Source: an uncultured Clostridia bacterium
GTDB lineage: Bacteria > Bacillota > Clostridia > Lachnospirales > CAG-274
NCBI GenBank assembly: GCA_947585865.1
Contig: CANPXH010000019.1
Coordinates: 1-39,880 of the forward strand
Direction of reading: 5' to 3'
DNA: 39,880 bases
This document shows, piece by piece, positions 1 to 7,808 of the stretch. The translations under genes were made by a program, and so were the position numbers. The notes beneath the pieces are model-generated. The model was given only the letters and a program-made list of their open reading frames with translations, made no database searches and was not told the origin of the DNA. The number at the start of each line of letters is the position of its first letter. Within the stretch, counting starts at the first letter, position 1.

Positions 1-72
1 CCGATGTGGCTCAATTGGCAGAGCAGCTGACTTGTAATCAGCAGGTTAACGGTTCGAGTCCGTTCATCGGCT
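1..72 (+). tRNA. tRNA-Thr (anticodon TGT), lacking its first base
   Basis: A cloverleaf can be drawn by eye. The acceptor strand starting CCGATG pairs with CATCGG at 65-70, and C71 would pair with a G just outside the window, so the 5' base is cut off by the window edge. The anticodon loop at 31-37 carries TGT at 33-35, which reads ACA threonine codons. The T arm has the usual GGTTCGAGTCC. CCA is not encoded and must be added after transcription. It is probably co-transcribed with the tRNA-Met 26 bp downstream. Confidence 0.93.
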
Positions 73-98
73 CTATTCTCCGAGTGAGAAGCTTATAT

Positions 99-172
99 GG
101 GTCCTTAGCTCAGTTGGTTAGAGCATTCGGCTCATAACCGAACGGTCCACGGTTCGAGTCCGTGAGGACCCA
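99..172 (+). tRNA. tRNA-Met (anticodon CAT), probably the elongator
   Basis: The acceptor GGGTCCT pairs with AGGACCC at 165-171, followed by discriminator A172; no CCA is encoded. The anticodon loop at 131-137 holds CAT at 133-135. A normal G1-C72 pair argues against the initiator tRNA. A lysidine-modified Ile tRNA also carries CAT and cannot be fully excluded, but the D and T arms look like elongator Met of Firmicutes. A terminator follows at once. Confidence 0.87.
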
Positions 173-174
173 CT

Positions 175-209
175 AGCCTGTAAACATTAATGTTTGCAGG
201 CTTTTTTTT
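175..209 (+). terminator. Intrinsic terminator of the tRNA-Thr/Met transcript
   Basis: A 12-13 bp inverted repeat (arms beginning GCCTGTAAACAT and ending GCAGGC, with one G-U pair) is followed directly by eight T residues at 202-209. Confidence 0.9.
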
Positions 210-211
210 GC

Positions 212-238
212 AAAAAAATAAGGCTGTTGTTTACAGCC
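212..238 (-). terminator. Probable intrinsic terminator of the ddl-murI operon
   Basis: Read on the minus strand, GGCTGT and ACAGCC form a six-bp stem with a five-base loop, followed by TTATTTTTTT. It lies back to back with the tRNA terminator at 175-209, so the two convergent transcripts end within about 65 bp. The distance from the murI stop (about 220 bp) lowers the confidence. Confidence 0.6.
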
Positions 239-440
239 CGTTATTGCAGAACGACCCCACCACCGCTTTGCGGTCGGTTCCCCTTTCGGAACTTTTGCTT
301 TGCAAAAGCGATACTTTGCATCGGCGGATATTCTTTCGCTGCAAATCCCTTGCGAAGGGGAGGTTTGCAGCGGTTAGGTGCGGCGACCCCGCCGACAGCT
401 ACGCTGCTGCCTCCCTCGGTCTATAATGCAAAGGGAGGTG
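223..440. repeat. Hairpin-rich non-coding repeat region
   Basis: The gap downstream of murI holds a chain of inverted repeats: CTTTTGC/GCAAAAG around 292-308, CGCTGCAAA (337-345) with TTTGCAGCG (364-372) enclosing CCCTTGCGAAGGGG, and a copy of a dispersed element at 386-440. Short open frames cross it, but none has a ribosome binding site or a recognisable product, so I take it as intergenic repeat DNA. Confidence 0.6.
386..440 (+). repeat. Dispersed intergenic repeat, copy 1
   Basis: The order is the same as in copy 2 at 7809-7857: ACCCC, a short CAGC...GCTG hairpin, then CTCCC paired with GGGAGG. The arms differ in length and several positions, so these are related rather than identical. 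Elements of this build are common between genes in Clostridia; their function is unknown to me. Confidence 0.5.
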
Positions 441-455
441 CAGCAATATAAAACA

Positions 456-1259
456 TCAATATTTTTCTATATCTATTTTTGTTGCGGAATAGTTCTCATG
501 AAGTATGCGTGAGCATATTTTTTCAAAGTGAGATTTATCGCTTACGTAAAAGAGCCTTTGGGCGCTGTGGCCGTTTTCACTGAGCATATGGTGTTCTTCA
601 AGATATTCCTTAAGCTTTATGGCCGTTGCCTTTGCAGGGTCTACAATAGTCACATCCTTGCCCACTATCTTGCCTATGCATTCCTTAAGAGTAGGATAGT
701 GAGTACAGCCTAATATTACAGAGTCAATATTTTTATCGATAAGCTCCTGTAAATACTTGCGTGCGGTCAATTCCGCAACATCATTGTTTACCCAGCCCTC
801 CTCGGCAAGAGGCACGAAGAGAGGACAAGCCTTTTTGTATACCTGTATTTCGGGATCGGCTGCCTTAAGACGTTTTTCATAGGCGCCTGAGGAAACCGTG
901 GCATATGTACCTATCAGCCCTACTATTTTATTTTTAGTAGCGGCAATACAGCTTTCCACACCCGGTGTGACTACCTCTATGATAGGCAGATCGGGGAATT
1001 GTGCCGAAAGCTCCTCATAGCAGTTGGAGCTGACGGTATTGCAGGCTATGACTACGGCTTTTACATTTTTGGTTTTTAAAAATCTTATTATTTGGCTTGA
1101 AAACTTGGTGACGGTCTCTTTGCTCTTGGAGCCGTAGGGAACTCTTGCCGTGTCGCCAAAGTACACCAAAGACTCCTCGGGCAAAAGCTTTACTATCTGC
1201 TTCACTACAGTAAGACCGCCTACGCCTGAATCAAACACGCCTATAGGTCTGTTGTCCAT
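456..1259 (-). CDS. murI: Glutamate racemase
   Basis: It interconverts L- and D-glutamate and supplies D-Glu for the peptidoglycan stem peptide; cytoplasmic. The 267-residue product has the usual length. The N-terminal FDSGVGG motif carries Asp10 and Ser11, and the two catalytic cysteines are visible as C73 in ACNT and C185 in GCTHYP, each in its own half of the two-domain fold. The ATG follows the ddl stop after three bases and has GAGGA as its ribosome binding site within the end of ddl, so the two genes are one operon, both for D-amino-acid peptidoglycan precursors. Nothing is missing or truncated. Confidence is high; an aspartate racemase is unlikely because of the GCTHYP and FDSGVGG motifs. 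Confidence 0.97.
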   Translation of the reverse strand: MDNRPIGVFDSGVGGLTVVKQIVKLLPEESLVYFGDTARVPYGSKSKETVTKFSSQIIRFLKTKNVKAVVIACNTVSSNCYEELSAQFPDLPIIEVVTPGVESCIAATKNKIVGLIGTYATVSSGAYEKRLKAADPEIQVYKKACPLFVPLAEEGWVNNDVAELTARKYLQELIDKNIDSVILGCTHYPTLKECIGKIVGKDVTIVDPAKATAIKLKEYLEEHHMLSENGHSAQRLFYVSDKSHFEKICSRILHENYSATKIDIEKY

Positions 1260-1262
1260 ATC

Positions 1263-2330
1263 TTAGTCCTCATATCTGCTTAAGCCAAGTTCTATCAGCT
1301 TATCGACAAGCTCCTCCGTGGGTATGCCCAATTCGGCAAAAAGCATGGGATACATACTTATGGAAGTAAATCCCGGAAGTGTATTTATTTCGTTAAACAC
1401 TATCCTGTCGGTGCCTTCTTCCATAAAGAAGTCTACTCTTGAAAGACCCATGCCGTCAAGAGCCTTAAATATCCTGACAGCTTTTTCCCTTATCTCCTCC
1501 GATTTCTCATTTGGGATGGGAGCAGGTATCACGGTGCGGGATTCCTTATTGTTGTACTTTGCATCATAGTCATAGAACTCAGCCGCTGCCAGCACCTGAC
1601 CTACAACAGACGCCTTTACATCTCTGTTGCCAAGCACTGCGCATTCCAGCTCAGCGCCTGTTATATTTTCTTCCACAACTATAGTTCTGTCCTCTTTGGA
1701 GGCGGTCCAAAGCCCGTCTACAAGCTCATCTCTGTTGTGAGCCTTTGTTATGCCTACGCTTGAGCCGGCACAAGCAGGCTTTACAAAGCAGGGATAGCCG
1801 CATATGCTCTCGACCTTGTCTATGCACTCTTCTATATTTTCTTCAAGTTCGTTTCTGTATATTACAGTATACTTGGCTTGGTCTATGCCAAGGGTATCCA
1901 CTATTATTTTGGTATATGCCTTGTTCATACATACTGCTGAGGAAAGCACTCCGCAGCCCACATAGGGGATGCCGGTAAGCTCAAAAAGACCTTGTATTGT
2001 GCCGTCTTCGCCGTTCAAGCCATGGAGCACGGGGAAAATAAGATCTACGGGTATGAGCTTTACCTTATCGCCAACTATCCTTAATATGCCTTTTTGCGAA
2101 GAATCGGGGCTCAGCACGGCAGTTGCCGCAAATTTTTCCCAATTGCCTCTGGATATATTTTCGATAGGGCCGTCATATAGCAGCCATTTGCCTTCCTTTG
2201 TAATATATATTGGTATTACGGTATATTTGTCCGAATTTATATTCTGCATTATTGTAGCGGCGCTGATCTTGGATATCTCATGCTCTGAGGAACGTCCGCC
2301 GAATAATACGGCTATTACTTTTTTGCCCAT
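1263..2330 (-). CDS. ddl: D-alanine--D-alanine ligase
   Basis: This ATP-grasp enzyme joins two D-alanines for the end of the peptidoglycan pentapeptide; cytoplasmic. The product is 355 residues. GGRSSEHEIS near the N terminus is the family signature, ATP-grasp elements follow in the middle, and the C-terminal FNEINTLPGFT carries the metal-binding Glu and Asn. The omega-loop stretch EFYDYDAKY has the tyrosine-type form of ordinary D-Ala-D-Ala ligases, rather than the lysine/phenylalanine changes of VanA-type D-Ala-D-Lac enzymes; that inference comes from family knowledge. The start has an AAAGGA site 11 bases upstream. A TTGAAA-N17-TAGAAT promoter lies at 2363-2391. First gene of an operon with murI. 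Confidence 0.97.
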   Translation of the reverse strand: MGKKVIAVLFGGRSSEHEISKISAATIMQNINSDKYTVIPIYITKEGKWLLYDGPIENISRGNWEKFAATAVLSPDSSQKGILRIVGDKVKLIPVDLIFPVLHGLNGEDGTIQGLFELTGIPYVGCGVLSSAVCMNKAYTKIIVDTLGIDQAKYTVIYRNELEENIEECIDKVESICGYPCFVKPACAGSSVGITKAHNRDELVDGLWTASKEDRTIVVEENITGAELECAVLGNRDVKASVVGQVLAAAEFYDYDAKYNNKESRTVIPAPIPNEKSEEIREKAVRIFKALDGMGLSRVDFFMEEGTDRIVFNEINTLPGFTSISMYPMLFAELGIPTEELVDKLIELGLSRYED

Positions 2331-2362
2331 TTACTGTATTTCCTTTCAATTTATTTATAGTT

Positions 2363-2391
2363 ATTCTAAACCTATTTTGGCATAATTTCAA
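2363..2391 (-). promoter_or_regulatory. Sigma-A-type promoter of ddl-murI
   Basis: On the minus strand TTGAAA, a 17-base spacer and TAGAAT lie about 30 bases before the ddl start. Confidence 0.7.
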
Positions 2392-2521
2392 TAGAAAATT
2401 ACAAAATTAATTTACATTTCCCCATATATCTCTTATATGTAAGGATATGACATATGCAGGCGCTGTGTTTACACTATTGATCCATATTTGAAAATATTTC
2501 CAGCAGTTGGGGATATCAAGA

Positions 2522-3889
2522 TCACGCCTCGCCGTCTTGGGGCAGCTTATGTATAAAGTCTATGGTAATGGGTATTATCGTTACAAATGCAAGAGCATCG
2601 GCAAGAGGCTGTGATATCTGCACGCCGACTATACCTATAAAATAAGGCAGAACGGCTATAAGGGGCAGAAAATACAGTCCGCTTCTCAGTATTGACGTAA
2701 AAGTGGCTCGCCCGCTTTTGCCTACGCTTTGGAAAAGCATATTAGAGCATACGCACACAGGCTGCACAAAAAGTGCCAGACAGTGTATACGCATGGCAAA
2801 CGTACCTATATCTATAACGGCGGGATCGTCTCTGAATATGCCCACAACGCCGCCTGCAAATATAAGCCCTATTACCGCAAGAGTGCCTAAAAGGACTTCA
2901 CCTGCCGCAACGGTAAAGTAATAGCCCTTTTTAACACGGGAATATTTTCTGGCTCCGTAGTTATAGCCCGCAACAGGCTGAAAGCCTTGGCCTATGCCCA
3001 AGCCCACTGCAAATATGAACATATTTACACGGCTGACTATACTCATAGCCGCAACGGCTGCGTCACCGCCTACCATAGCCGCCTGGTTGTTCAAAAGCAT
3101 AGTGGCGATGCTGGCAAAGCCCTGCCTTGCCATAGAGGGGAAGCCTGTCTTGACGATCTCGGCAAGCCTTGAAAACAGCTCTGTGATATTCCTTATTGAA
3201 AGCTTGCTTTGTGTTCTGCCGCTCAGGAACATAAAAAGCAGTATGGCAAAGCTTATCACCTGTGAAAGAGCGGTGGAAAGACCTGCGCCTGAAATGCCCA
3301 TATTGCAGCCGAACATAAATATAGGATCGCCTATCATATTGAGTATGCCGCCTGTGGTAAGGCCTATCATGGCAAAAAATGCCTTGCCTTCATATCTGAG
3401 GATATTGTTGAGCACAAAGCTTGCCGCCATAAAAGGAGCGGCAATAAGTATGTATACAGCATAATCCCTTGCAAAGTCCAGTATAGTGGGGGTGGAACCC
3501 AGAAATGTGAGCAAGGGATCCAGGAAGAGGAATCCCAGCAGTGTAATGAGCATACCCGAAATAAGGGCGGCAAAAAAGCTGACGGAAGCGTATTTGCTTG
3601 CGCTTTGGGGATCCTTTTGACCTAAATGCCTTGAAATGAGACTGCCTGCGCCTTGGCCGTACATAAAGCCGAATGCCTGTATTATGGACATAAGGCCGAA
3701 CACGATGCCCGTGGCGCCGCTGGCACTTGTGCTGCCAAGCTGACCCACGAAAAATGTATCGGCCATATTATATATATTTGTAACGAGCATACTTATGGTA
3801 GTAGGTATACCAAGCTGAATGATAAGCTTAGGTATAGGCGTTTCAGTCATTCTTTTGTACTGAATGTCCGCACTGTTTTTGGTATTCAC
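2522..3889 (-). CDS. MATE-family multidrug efflux transporter
   Basis: Predicted Na+- or H+-driven exporter of cationic compounds in the cytoplasmic membrane. The 455-residue protein has the usual length and about twelve hydrophobic segments in two homologous halves; the N-terminal stretch with LIIQLGIPTTISML and NMADTFFVGQLG is typical of MATE transporters, as is a later GQGFQPVAGYNYGA motif. The reading frame opens with GTG at 3889, six bases after an AGAGGGTG site; a downstream ATG (residue 14, MTETPIP) is an alternative start. It follows the tRNA-Ser terminator and so needs its own promoter, for which only a weak candidate is seen. The substrate cannot be told from sequence. Confidence 0.92.
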   Translation of the reverse strand: MNTKNSADIQYKRMTETPIPKLIIQLGIPTTISMLVTNIYNMADTFFVGQLGSTSASGATGIVFGLMSIIQAFGFMYGQGAGSLISRHLGQKDPQSASKYASVSFFAALISGMLITLLGFLFLDPLLTFLGSTPTILDFARDYAVYILIAAPFMAASFVLNNILRYEGKAFFAMIGLTTGGILNMIGDPIFMFGCNMGISGAGLSTALSQVISFAILLFMFLSGRTQSKLSIRNITELFSRLAEIVKTGFPSMARQGFASIATMLLNNQAAMVGGDAAVAAMSIVSRVNMFIFAVGLGIGQGFQPVAGYNYGARKYSRVKKGYYFTVAAGEVLLGTLAVIGLIFAGGVVGIFRDDPAVIDIGTFAMRIHCLALFVQPVCVCSNMLFQSVGKSGRATFTSILRSGLYFLPLIAVLPYFIGIVGVQISQPLADALAFVTIIPITIDFIHKLPQDGEA

Positions 3890-3910
3890 AGCCGCACCCT
3901 CTTTCGCATA

Positions 3911-3939
3911 ATTGTAAGGTATCTAACAATCTGAGTAAA
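3911..3939 (-). promoter_or_regulatory. Weak candidate promoter for the MATE gene
   Basis: Minus-strand TTTACT, 17 bases, TACAAT. The -35 box is poor and overlaps the T tract of the tRNA-Ser terminator, so this is tentative. Confidence 0.4.
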
Positions 3940-3979
3940 AATTAAGCTGCTGCACTTTATAAAGCACAACAGCTCTTAA
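3937..3979 (-). terminator. Intrinsic terminator downstream of tRNA-Ser
   Basis: On the minus strand an 11-bp stem (arms at 3964-3974 and 3945-3955, G-U pairs included), extended by TTAAG/CTTAA, is followed by TTTTT. It closes the tRNA-Ser transcript before the MATE gene. Confidence 0.8.
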
Positions 3980-3980
3980 A

Positions 3981-4068
3981 CGGAGTAGGAGAGATTTGAA
4001 CTCTCGCGCCGCGTTAACGACCTACTCCCTTAGCAGGGGAGCCTCTTCAGCCACTTGAGTACTACTCC
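3981..4068 (-). tRNA. tRNA-Ser (anticodon GCT)
   Basis: On the minus strand the acceptor GGAGTAG pairs with CTACTCC, followed by discriminator G at 3981. The anticodon GCT (plus-strand AGC at 4032-4034) reads AGC/AGU serine codons. The extra length and the long variable arm are as expected of a class II tRNA. CCA is not encoded. It has a perfect consensus promoter and its own terminator, so it is a single-gene unit. Confidence 0.95.
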
Positions 4069-4111
4069 ATAGTTCTGATACTGTAATCCACATCAATCAC
4101 AGTGCTTAATT

Positions 4112-4140
4112 ATTATATCTCATAAAGACTGTGATGTCAA
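4112..4140 (-). promoter_or_regulatory. Perfect consensus promoter of tRNA-Ser
   Basis: Minus-strand TTGACA, exactly 17 bases, TATAAT, about 44 bases before the tRNA 5' end. A full match is as expected for a stable RNA gene. Confidence 0.88.
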
Positions 4141-4150
4141 GTTTTTTTTG

Positions 4151-4186
4151 TAAATAAGGCGGCTGCGCCAACAAGGGAGCGCAGCC
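4151..4186 (-). terminator. Possible terminator of the chromate transporter/phosphotransferase transcript
   Basis: Minus-strand GGCTGCGC and GCGCAGCC (arms 4179-4186 and 4161-4168) form an eight-bp stem with a ten-base loop. The following GCCTTATTT is a poor U tract, so termination may be weak. Confidence 0.5.
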
Positions 4187-4206
4187 CTTTGCCCGTAAGC
4201 AGAGAT

Positions 4207-5094
4207 TTAAATTTGTTTATTTATAAAGCGCAAAGCAATCTCTGTACTTTCTTTGCCAAAGCCCGGCCTTATGCCTGTTACATATTCGCTGTCCGTATGG
4301 GAAGTGACCCATGCCAAAAGCTGTATGCGTCTTAGCAGTATAAAAGCATCTGCTATGTATTTATCCTCGTCATTCAAAGGAGATATGGTCTCATAGCCTT
4401 TTATCCATGCAGCTTTGAGCTTCTCAATGTTATCCGAGCCTTCCATAAAGCTGAGAGCGGCAGCCATATCCTGCATAAAATATCCGTAGCCGCAGTCATC
4501 GAAATCTATGGCAAAATAGCGGTCATTTTCTATAATATTAGTAATCCTCAGATCGGCGTGTATAAGTCCGTATTTATCGGAGATGTAGTTATCTGTAAGC
4601 TTTGCCGCAATGCCAAGGGCTTTTTCTATAATATCTCTGCTTTTGTCCGTAAGCTCATCGTTTTCTCTCCAGTTGCCCCAGGCTCCCCTTGGCCCCGTCA
4701 TATTCTCAAGGCTCCACACAGGGCGGTCAAGGCGTATATCGGCAAATTTGTGAAGGCGGGCGGATATCCTGCCTATATTGTAAAGGGTATTCTCATCATT
4801 GTATTTTGGCATTTTTCCGTTGATATATTCAAAGAAAATGCAAAAATGCCCTTCTATATCGAGCACCCTTGATACAGGCTTGGCAATATCGATCCCATCC
4901 AGAGTTTCGATCCATTTAAGCTCCGACGCAAGCTGAGAAAAAGTTCTGTAGCCTTTGCGGGATATCCTAAGCGTATACAGCGGAACATTATTTTTTTTAA
5001 TAATATATGTTGTGTTTTCGGAGACTTGGTGAAAAAAAGGCGTACAATCGGTGCGCCCAATTTTCTCCAAAGCCTTTTCTGCTATTTTTATCAT
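4207..5094 (-). CDS. Phosphotransferase with APH/choline-kinase fold, substrate unknown
   Basis: A 295-residue protein of the aminoglycoside phosphotransferase/homoserine-kinase-like superfamily. The Brenner motif is present as HADLRITN (179-186), with Asp181 as the likely catalytic base, and a DFDD metal-binding motif follows at 197-200. In the N-lobe strand LRIS an arginine stands where kinases of this fold often have lysine, which is common in the SrkA-like branch. The ATG at 5094 has only a poor ribosome binding site and lies 14 bases after the chromate transporter stop, so translational coupling is likely. There is no reason to call it an antibiotic resistance gene; small-molecule or protein Ser/Thr phosphorylation is equally possible. 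Confidence 0.82.
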   Translation of the reverse strand: MIKIAEKALEKIGRTDCTPFFHQVSENTTYIIKKNNVPLYTLRISRKGYRTFSQLASELKWIETLDGIDIAKPVSRVLDIEGHFCIFFEYINGKMPKYNDENTLYNIGRISARLHKFADIRLDRPVWSLENMTGPRGAWGNWRENDELTDKSRDIIEKALGIAAKLTDNYISDKYGLIHADLRITNIIENDRYFAIDFDDCGYGYFMQDMAAALSFMEGSDNIEKLKAAWIKGYETISPLNDEDKYIADAFILLRRIQLLAWVTSHTDSEYVTGIRPGFGKESTEIALRFINKQI

Positions 5095-5108
5095 AAGCTT
5101 TTGTTACA

Positions 5109-5678
5109 TCAAAACGATATTATATTTCCGACTATCGCCGCTATGGCAATATACAGTATGGGATGTTTTTTAAACTTTACCATGGCTATATATAATATTA
5201 TGCCGAATATGATCGACTTTATCCTAAACAGATCGGCAAAGCTGCCTGTTTCGCTGAAAAGAGGTATATCCATAAGGGCTTCCTTTATGACCACAAAAGC
5301 GGCTGCCATAATTAGGCCTATTGAAGCGGGGCGTATGCCGTAGAACACATTTTGAACTATAGGGCTGTCCTTGAATCTTTCAAGGAACTTGGCAACTATC
5401 ACTATTATTATGACAGAAGGAGCCACAAGACCTATGGTGGTCGCTACGCCTCCCAAGGGGCCGGCTATTACATTGCCTACATATGTGGCCATATTCACGC
5501 CCAAAGCTCCGGGGGTTGACTCGGATATGGCTACCATATCCAGCAATTGAGACCGAACCACCCAGTCGGGATGAGTCACCGTAAGATCATAGAGGAAGGG
5601 CAGCGTAGCCAGTCCGCCGCCTATGGCAAAAAGACCGATCTTGAAAAATTCGAGAACAAGAAGTATAAGCTGCGTCAT
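5109..5678 (-). CDS. Chromate transporter family protein, second half-size subunit
   Basis: A 189-residue membrane protein of the CHR family (ChrA type). The N-terminal FKIGLFAIGGGLATLPF with a downstream GALGVNMATYVGN matches the repeated CHR domain, here as a single domain. Five to six hydrophobic segments are seen. Its ATG overlaps the stop of the neighbouring half-size paralogue by four bases (ATGA), so the two are made together and probably form a heterodimer, as known for paired short-chain CHR proteins. The natural substrate may be chromate, sulfate or another anion; sequence does not decide. The phosphotransferase follows 14 bases on. Confidence 0.9.
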   Translation of the reverse strand: MTQLILLVLEFFKIGLFAIGGGLATLPFLYDLTVTHPDWVVRSQLLDMVAISESTPGALGVNMATYVGNVIAGPLGGVATTIGLVAPSVIIIVIVAKFLERFKDSPIVQNVFYGIRPASIGLIMAAAFVVIKEALMDIPLFSETGSFADLFRIKSIIFGIILYIAMVKFKKHPILYIAIAAIVGNIISF

Positions 5679-6220
5679 TTCCCATCAGCCCCCTTCCACC
5701 TGCTTATTACATAGCCTGCAATACCTGAGCCTACTACGAACAAAACGGGGCTGATATCCGTGAAGGCGGAAAATGCAAATACCGCAAGACATATGACAAG
5801 ACCTATCCTGTCCTTTACGGCGCTTTTCCACAGCTTTACCGTAGCGTTTACAATAAGCACGGCAACGCATATCCTTATGCCTGTAAAGGCTCTCTCCACA
5901 TATGTTATATGAGCAAAGCTTTTAAGGAGAGAGGATATTATCATTATTATGATCACAGACGGGGTAACAAAGCCTGCCGTAGCGGCTATGGCACCCGGCA
6001 CGCCTGCCCTTTTGTTGCCTATGAATGTAGATGTGTTGACGGCTATAACGCCTGGGGTACATTGGCCTATGGCATAGTAATCCATTATTTCCTCGGTGGT
6101 CGCCCAGCCTCGCTTGTCCACGATCTCAGCCTGTATTATAGGGAGCATGGCATAGCCGCCGCCAAAGCATACCGCACCCATTTTACAGAAGACCCAGTAT
6201 AATTCAAGCAGTTTTTTCAT
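5675..6220 (-). CDS. Chromate transporter family protein, first half-size subunit
   Basis: A 181-residue CHR-family membrane protein: CKMGAVCFGGGYAMLPI near the N terminus, then YYAIGQCTPGVIAVNTSTFIG, the hallmark of one CHR domain, and further hydrophobic segments. It is the homologue of the next gene rather than a broken long ChrA: both halves have their own start, ribosome binding site (AAAAGGAG here) and full domain. A TTGACT-N17-TAACAT promoter lies upstream at 6251-6279, making this the first gene of a three-gene unit with the second subunit and the phosphotransferase. Confidence 0.9.
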   Translation of the reverse strand: MKKLLELYWVFCKMGAVCFGGGYAMLPIIQAEIVDKRGWATTEEIMDYYAIGQCTPGVIAVNTSTFIGNKRAGVPGAIAATAGFVTPSVIIIMIISSLLKSFAHITYVERAFTGIRICVAVLIVNATVKLWKSAVKDRIGLVICLAVFAFSAFTDISPVLFVVGSGIAGYVISRWKGADGK

Positions 6221-6250
6221 ATATTTTCTCCTTTTGTTTTGAATATATTA

Positions 6251-6279
6251 ATGTTAGCCCAAAACCGATGCAAAGTCAA
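6251..6279 (-). promoter_or_regulatory. Promoter of the chromate transporter operon
   Basis: Minus-strand TTGACT, 17 bases, TAACAT, ending about 30 bases before the start codon. Confidence 0.72.
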
Positions 6280-6372
6280 TCGTATTTTAATCTTTTTTTA
6301 ATTTAAGATATATTATTTTTTAATTTAGCAATGATAATATATACGCTGTGGAGAGAAAAGGAGGCAGGCTTT

Positions 6373-7110
6373 ATGGCTAAGGAGATATTCAACAGAATAG
6401 AAGAAAAGTACATGATAACGAGACAGCAGTACGAAATTATGCTGGAGGAATTTAAAAAATATATGGTGCCGGATGAATTCAGCGGGGGATACAGCTTTCA
6501 TCAGGTAATGAACATATATTACGATACCAAGGACAACAATCTTATAAGGACCTCGGTCACAAAGCCTGTCTATAAGGAAAAAATAAGACTTCGTTCCTAT
6601 GGTATACCCAAAGGGGATTCGCCGGTATTTCTGGAGCTTAAGAAGAAGTATCACGGCGTGGTAAACAAAAGGCGGAGCCTTATGGCTCTTGAGGAAGCCT
6701 ATGCTTTTTTGGATACGGATGAGCTTCCGCCTATAAAGGATTATATGAATGTGCAGGTGTTAAAAGAGCTTAAGTACAGCATAGCCCATTATGAAGCGGT
6801 GCCGAAGGTGTGCCTTTGCTATGAGAGGTCGGCTCTTGTCGCCGTGGAAAACAAGGATATGCGCATAACCTTTGACAGAAATATAATGGCAAGGCGTGAC
6901 GAGCTGAGGCTTGAATACGGAGCATTTGGCGAAAGGGTGGTGCCAAAGGACACGTTTATAATGGAGATAAAATACATTGACAGAATGCCCCTTTGGCTCA
7001 TAGCCCTGTTAAGAGAACATGGACTTGAAAAGACTTCGTTTTCAAAATACGGAACGGAGTATTCTAATTTTATAAAATACGGTATAAAGGAGAAGAAAAT
7101 ATATGCTTGA
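6373..7110 (+). CDS. VTC-domain polyphosphate polymerase-like protein
   Basis: A 245-residue cytoplasmic protein of the VTC (vacuolar transporter chaperone) family. It opens with RIEEKYMI, the conserved strand with Glu and Lys facing the tunnel, followed by YYDT, KEKIRLRSYG, FLELKKKY and later MEIKY and the C-terminal FSKYGTEY, all basic/acidic tunnel elements of the triphosphate-tunnel fold. In yeast Vtc4 this fold makes polyphosphate from ATP; activity here is inferred. I chose the ATG at 6373 because an AAAGGAGG site lies eight bases upstream; an earlier in-frame ATG at 6331 has none. Its end overlaps the DUF4956 gene by eight bases. Confidence 0.88.
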   Translation: MAKEIFNRIEEKYMITRQQYEIMLEEFKKYMVPDEFSGGYSFHQVMNIYYDTKDNNLIRTSVTKPVYKEKIRLRSYGIPKGDSPVFLELKKKYHGVVNKRRSLMALEEAYAFLDTDELPPIKDYMNVQVLKELKYSIAHYEAVPKVCLCYERSALVAVENKDMRITFDRNIMARRDELRLEYGAFGERVVPKDTFIMEIKYIDRMPLWLIALLREHGLEKTSFSKYGTEYSNFIKYGIKEKKIYA

Positions 7111-7783
7111 TACATTTATGCAGTCACTCAATACTGATATCTCACCTCTTATGGCGGTGGAGACAATGTGTGTTTCGTTTGTGCTGGGCATCATAGTGAG
7201 CCTTACTTATATGTTCACGGCGGATAAGGAGGATTACAGCAGGAGCTTTTGCTACACCCTTGTGATAGTGCCGATAGCGGCGGCGGTTGTAATACAGCTT
7301 ATAGGCAACAGCATTGCCTCAGCCCTGAGCATAAGCGGTGCCTTTGCTCTCATACGCTTTAGGAGCGAAGCGGGAAATCCAAAGAATATATCATACATAC
7401 TGGCTACCGTTGCCATAGGTCTGGCCTGCGGCTTGGGCTATTATATATACGGTCTTGCTTTTACGCTGCTGCTCGCTTTTCTTATGACTGTGCTGACGGG
7501 GCTGAACTTCGGCAGCAAGAAGATAATGGACAGAAAGCTTAAGATACTTATACCCGAAAATTTGGATTATGAAGGAGTATTTGACGATATACTCTGTAGG
7601 TTTACAATAAGCCATGAGCTTGTTAGGATAACTACGCTGGATCTTGGCAGCGTATATGAATTGGACTATAAGCTCGTTATGAAAAAAGATTGCAAAACAA
7701 GGGAATTTATAGATGAGCTGCGCTGCCGCAACGGAAATTTGTCAGTGTCTTTGTTTTTGGAAGGCCGTAAGGGAGAATTTTGA
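7103..7783 (+). CDS. DUF4956-family membrane protein
   Basis: A 226-residue protein with about four transmembrane segments in the first 140 residues (around 22-40, 50-70, 90-115 and 118-135), then a soluble C-terminal domain of about 85 residues. The central SISGAFALIRFRSEAGNPKNISYILATVA-like stretch (conserved FALIRFRS and GNPKNI parts) identifies DUF4956. The start overlaps the VTC gene by eight bases and an AAGGAG site lies inside that gene. In many bacteria DUF4956 genes sit beside VTC-domain genes, so a role in polyphosphate export, sensing or anchoring is a reasonable inference, but no biochemical function is known to me. Confidence 0.85.
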   Translation: MLDTFMQSLNTDISPLMAVETMCVSFVLGIIVSLTYMFTADKEDYSRSFCYTLVIVPIAAAVVIQLIGNSIASALSISGAFALIRFRSEAGNPKNISYILATVAIGLACGLGYYIYGLAFTLLLAFLMTVLTGLNFGSKKIMDRKLKILIPENLDYEGVFDDILCRFTISHELVRITTLDLGSVYELDYKLVMKKDCKTREFIDELRCRNGNLSVSLFLEGRKGEF

Positions 7784-7808
7784 TATTAACGGCTCGAAGG
7801 GCTAAATG

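Noticed and set aside
99..172. Initiator tRNA or tRNA-Ile (lysidine) reading of the CAT anticodon
   Set aside because: A paired first base rules out the initiator; the Ile2 option is less likely from the arm sequences but cannot be fully excluded.
190..451. Two overlapping frames of 78 and 85 codons after the tRNA genes
   Set aside because: They begin in the tRNA terminator and run through hairpin repeats without ribosome binding sites.
4207..5094. Aminoglycoside resistance gene
   Set aside because: Only the general kinase fold motifs are present; nothing points to antibiotics.
5109..6220. A frameshifted full-length chromate transporter
   Set aside because: Each half has its own start, ribosome binding site and complete CHR domain, as in known paired short-chain systems.
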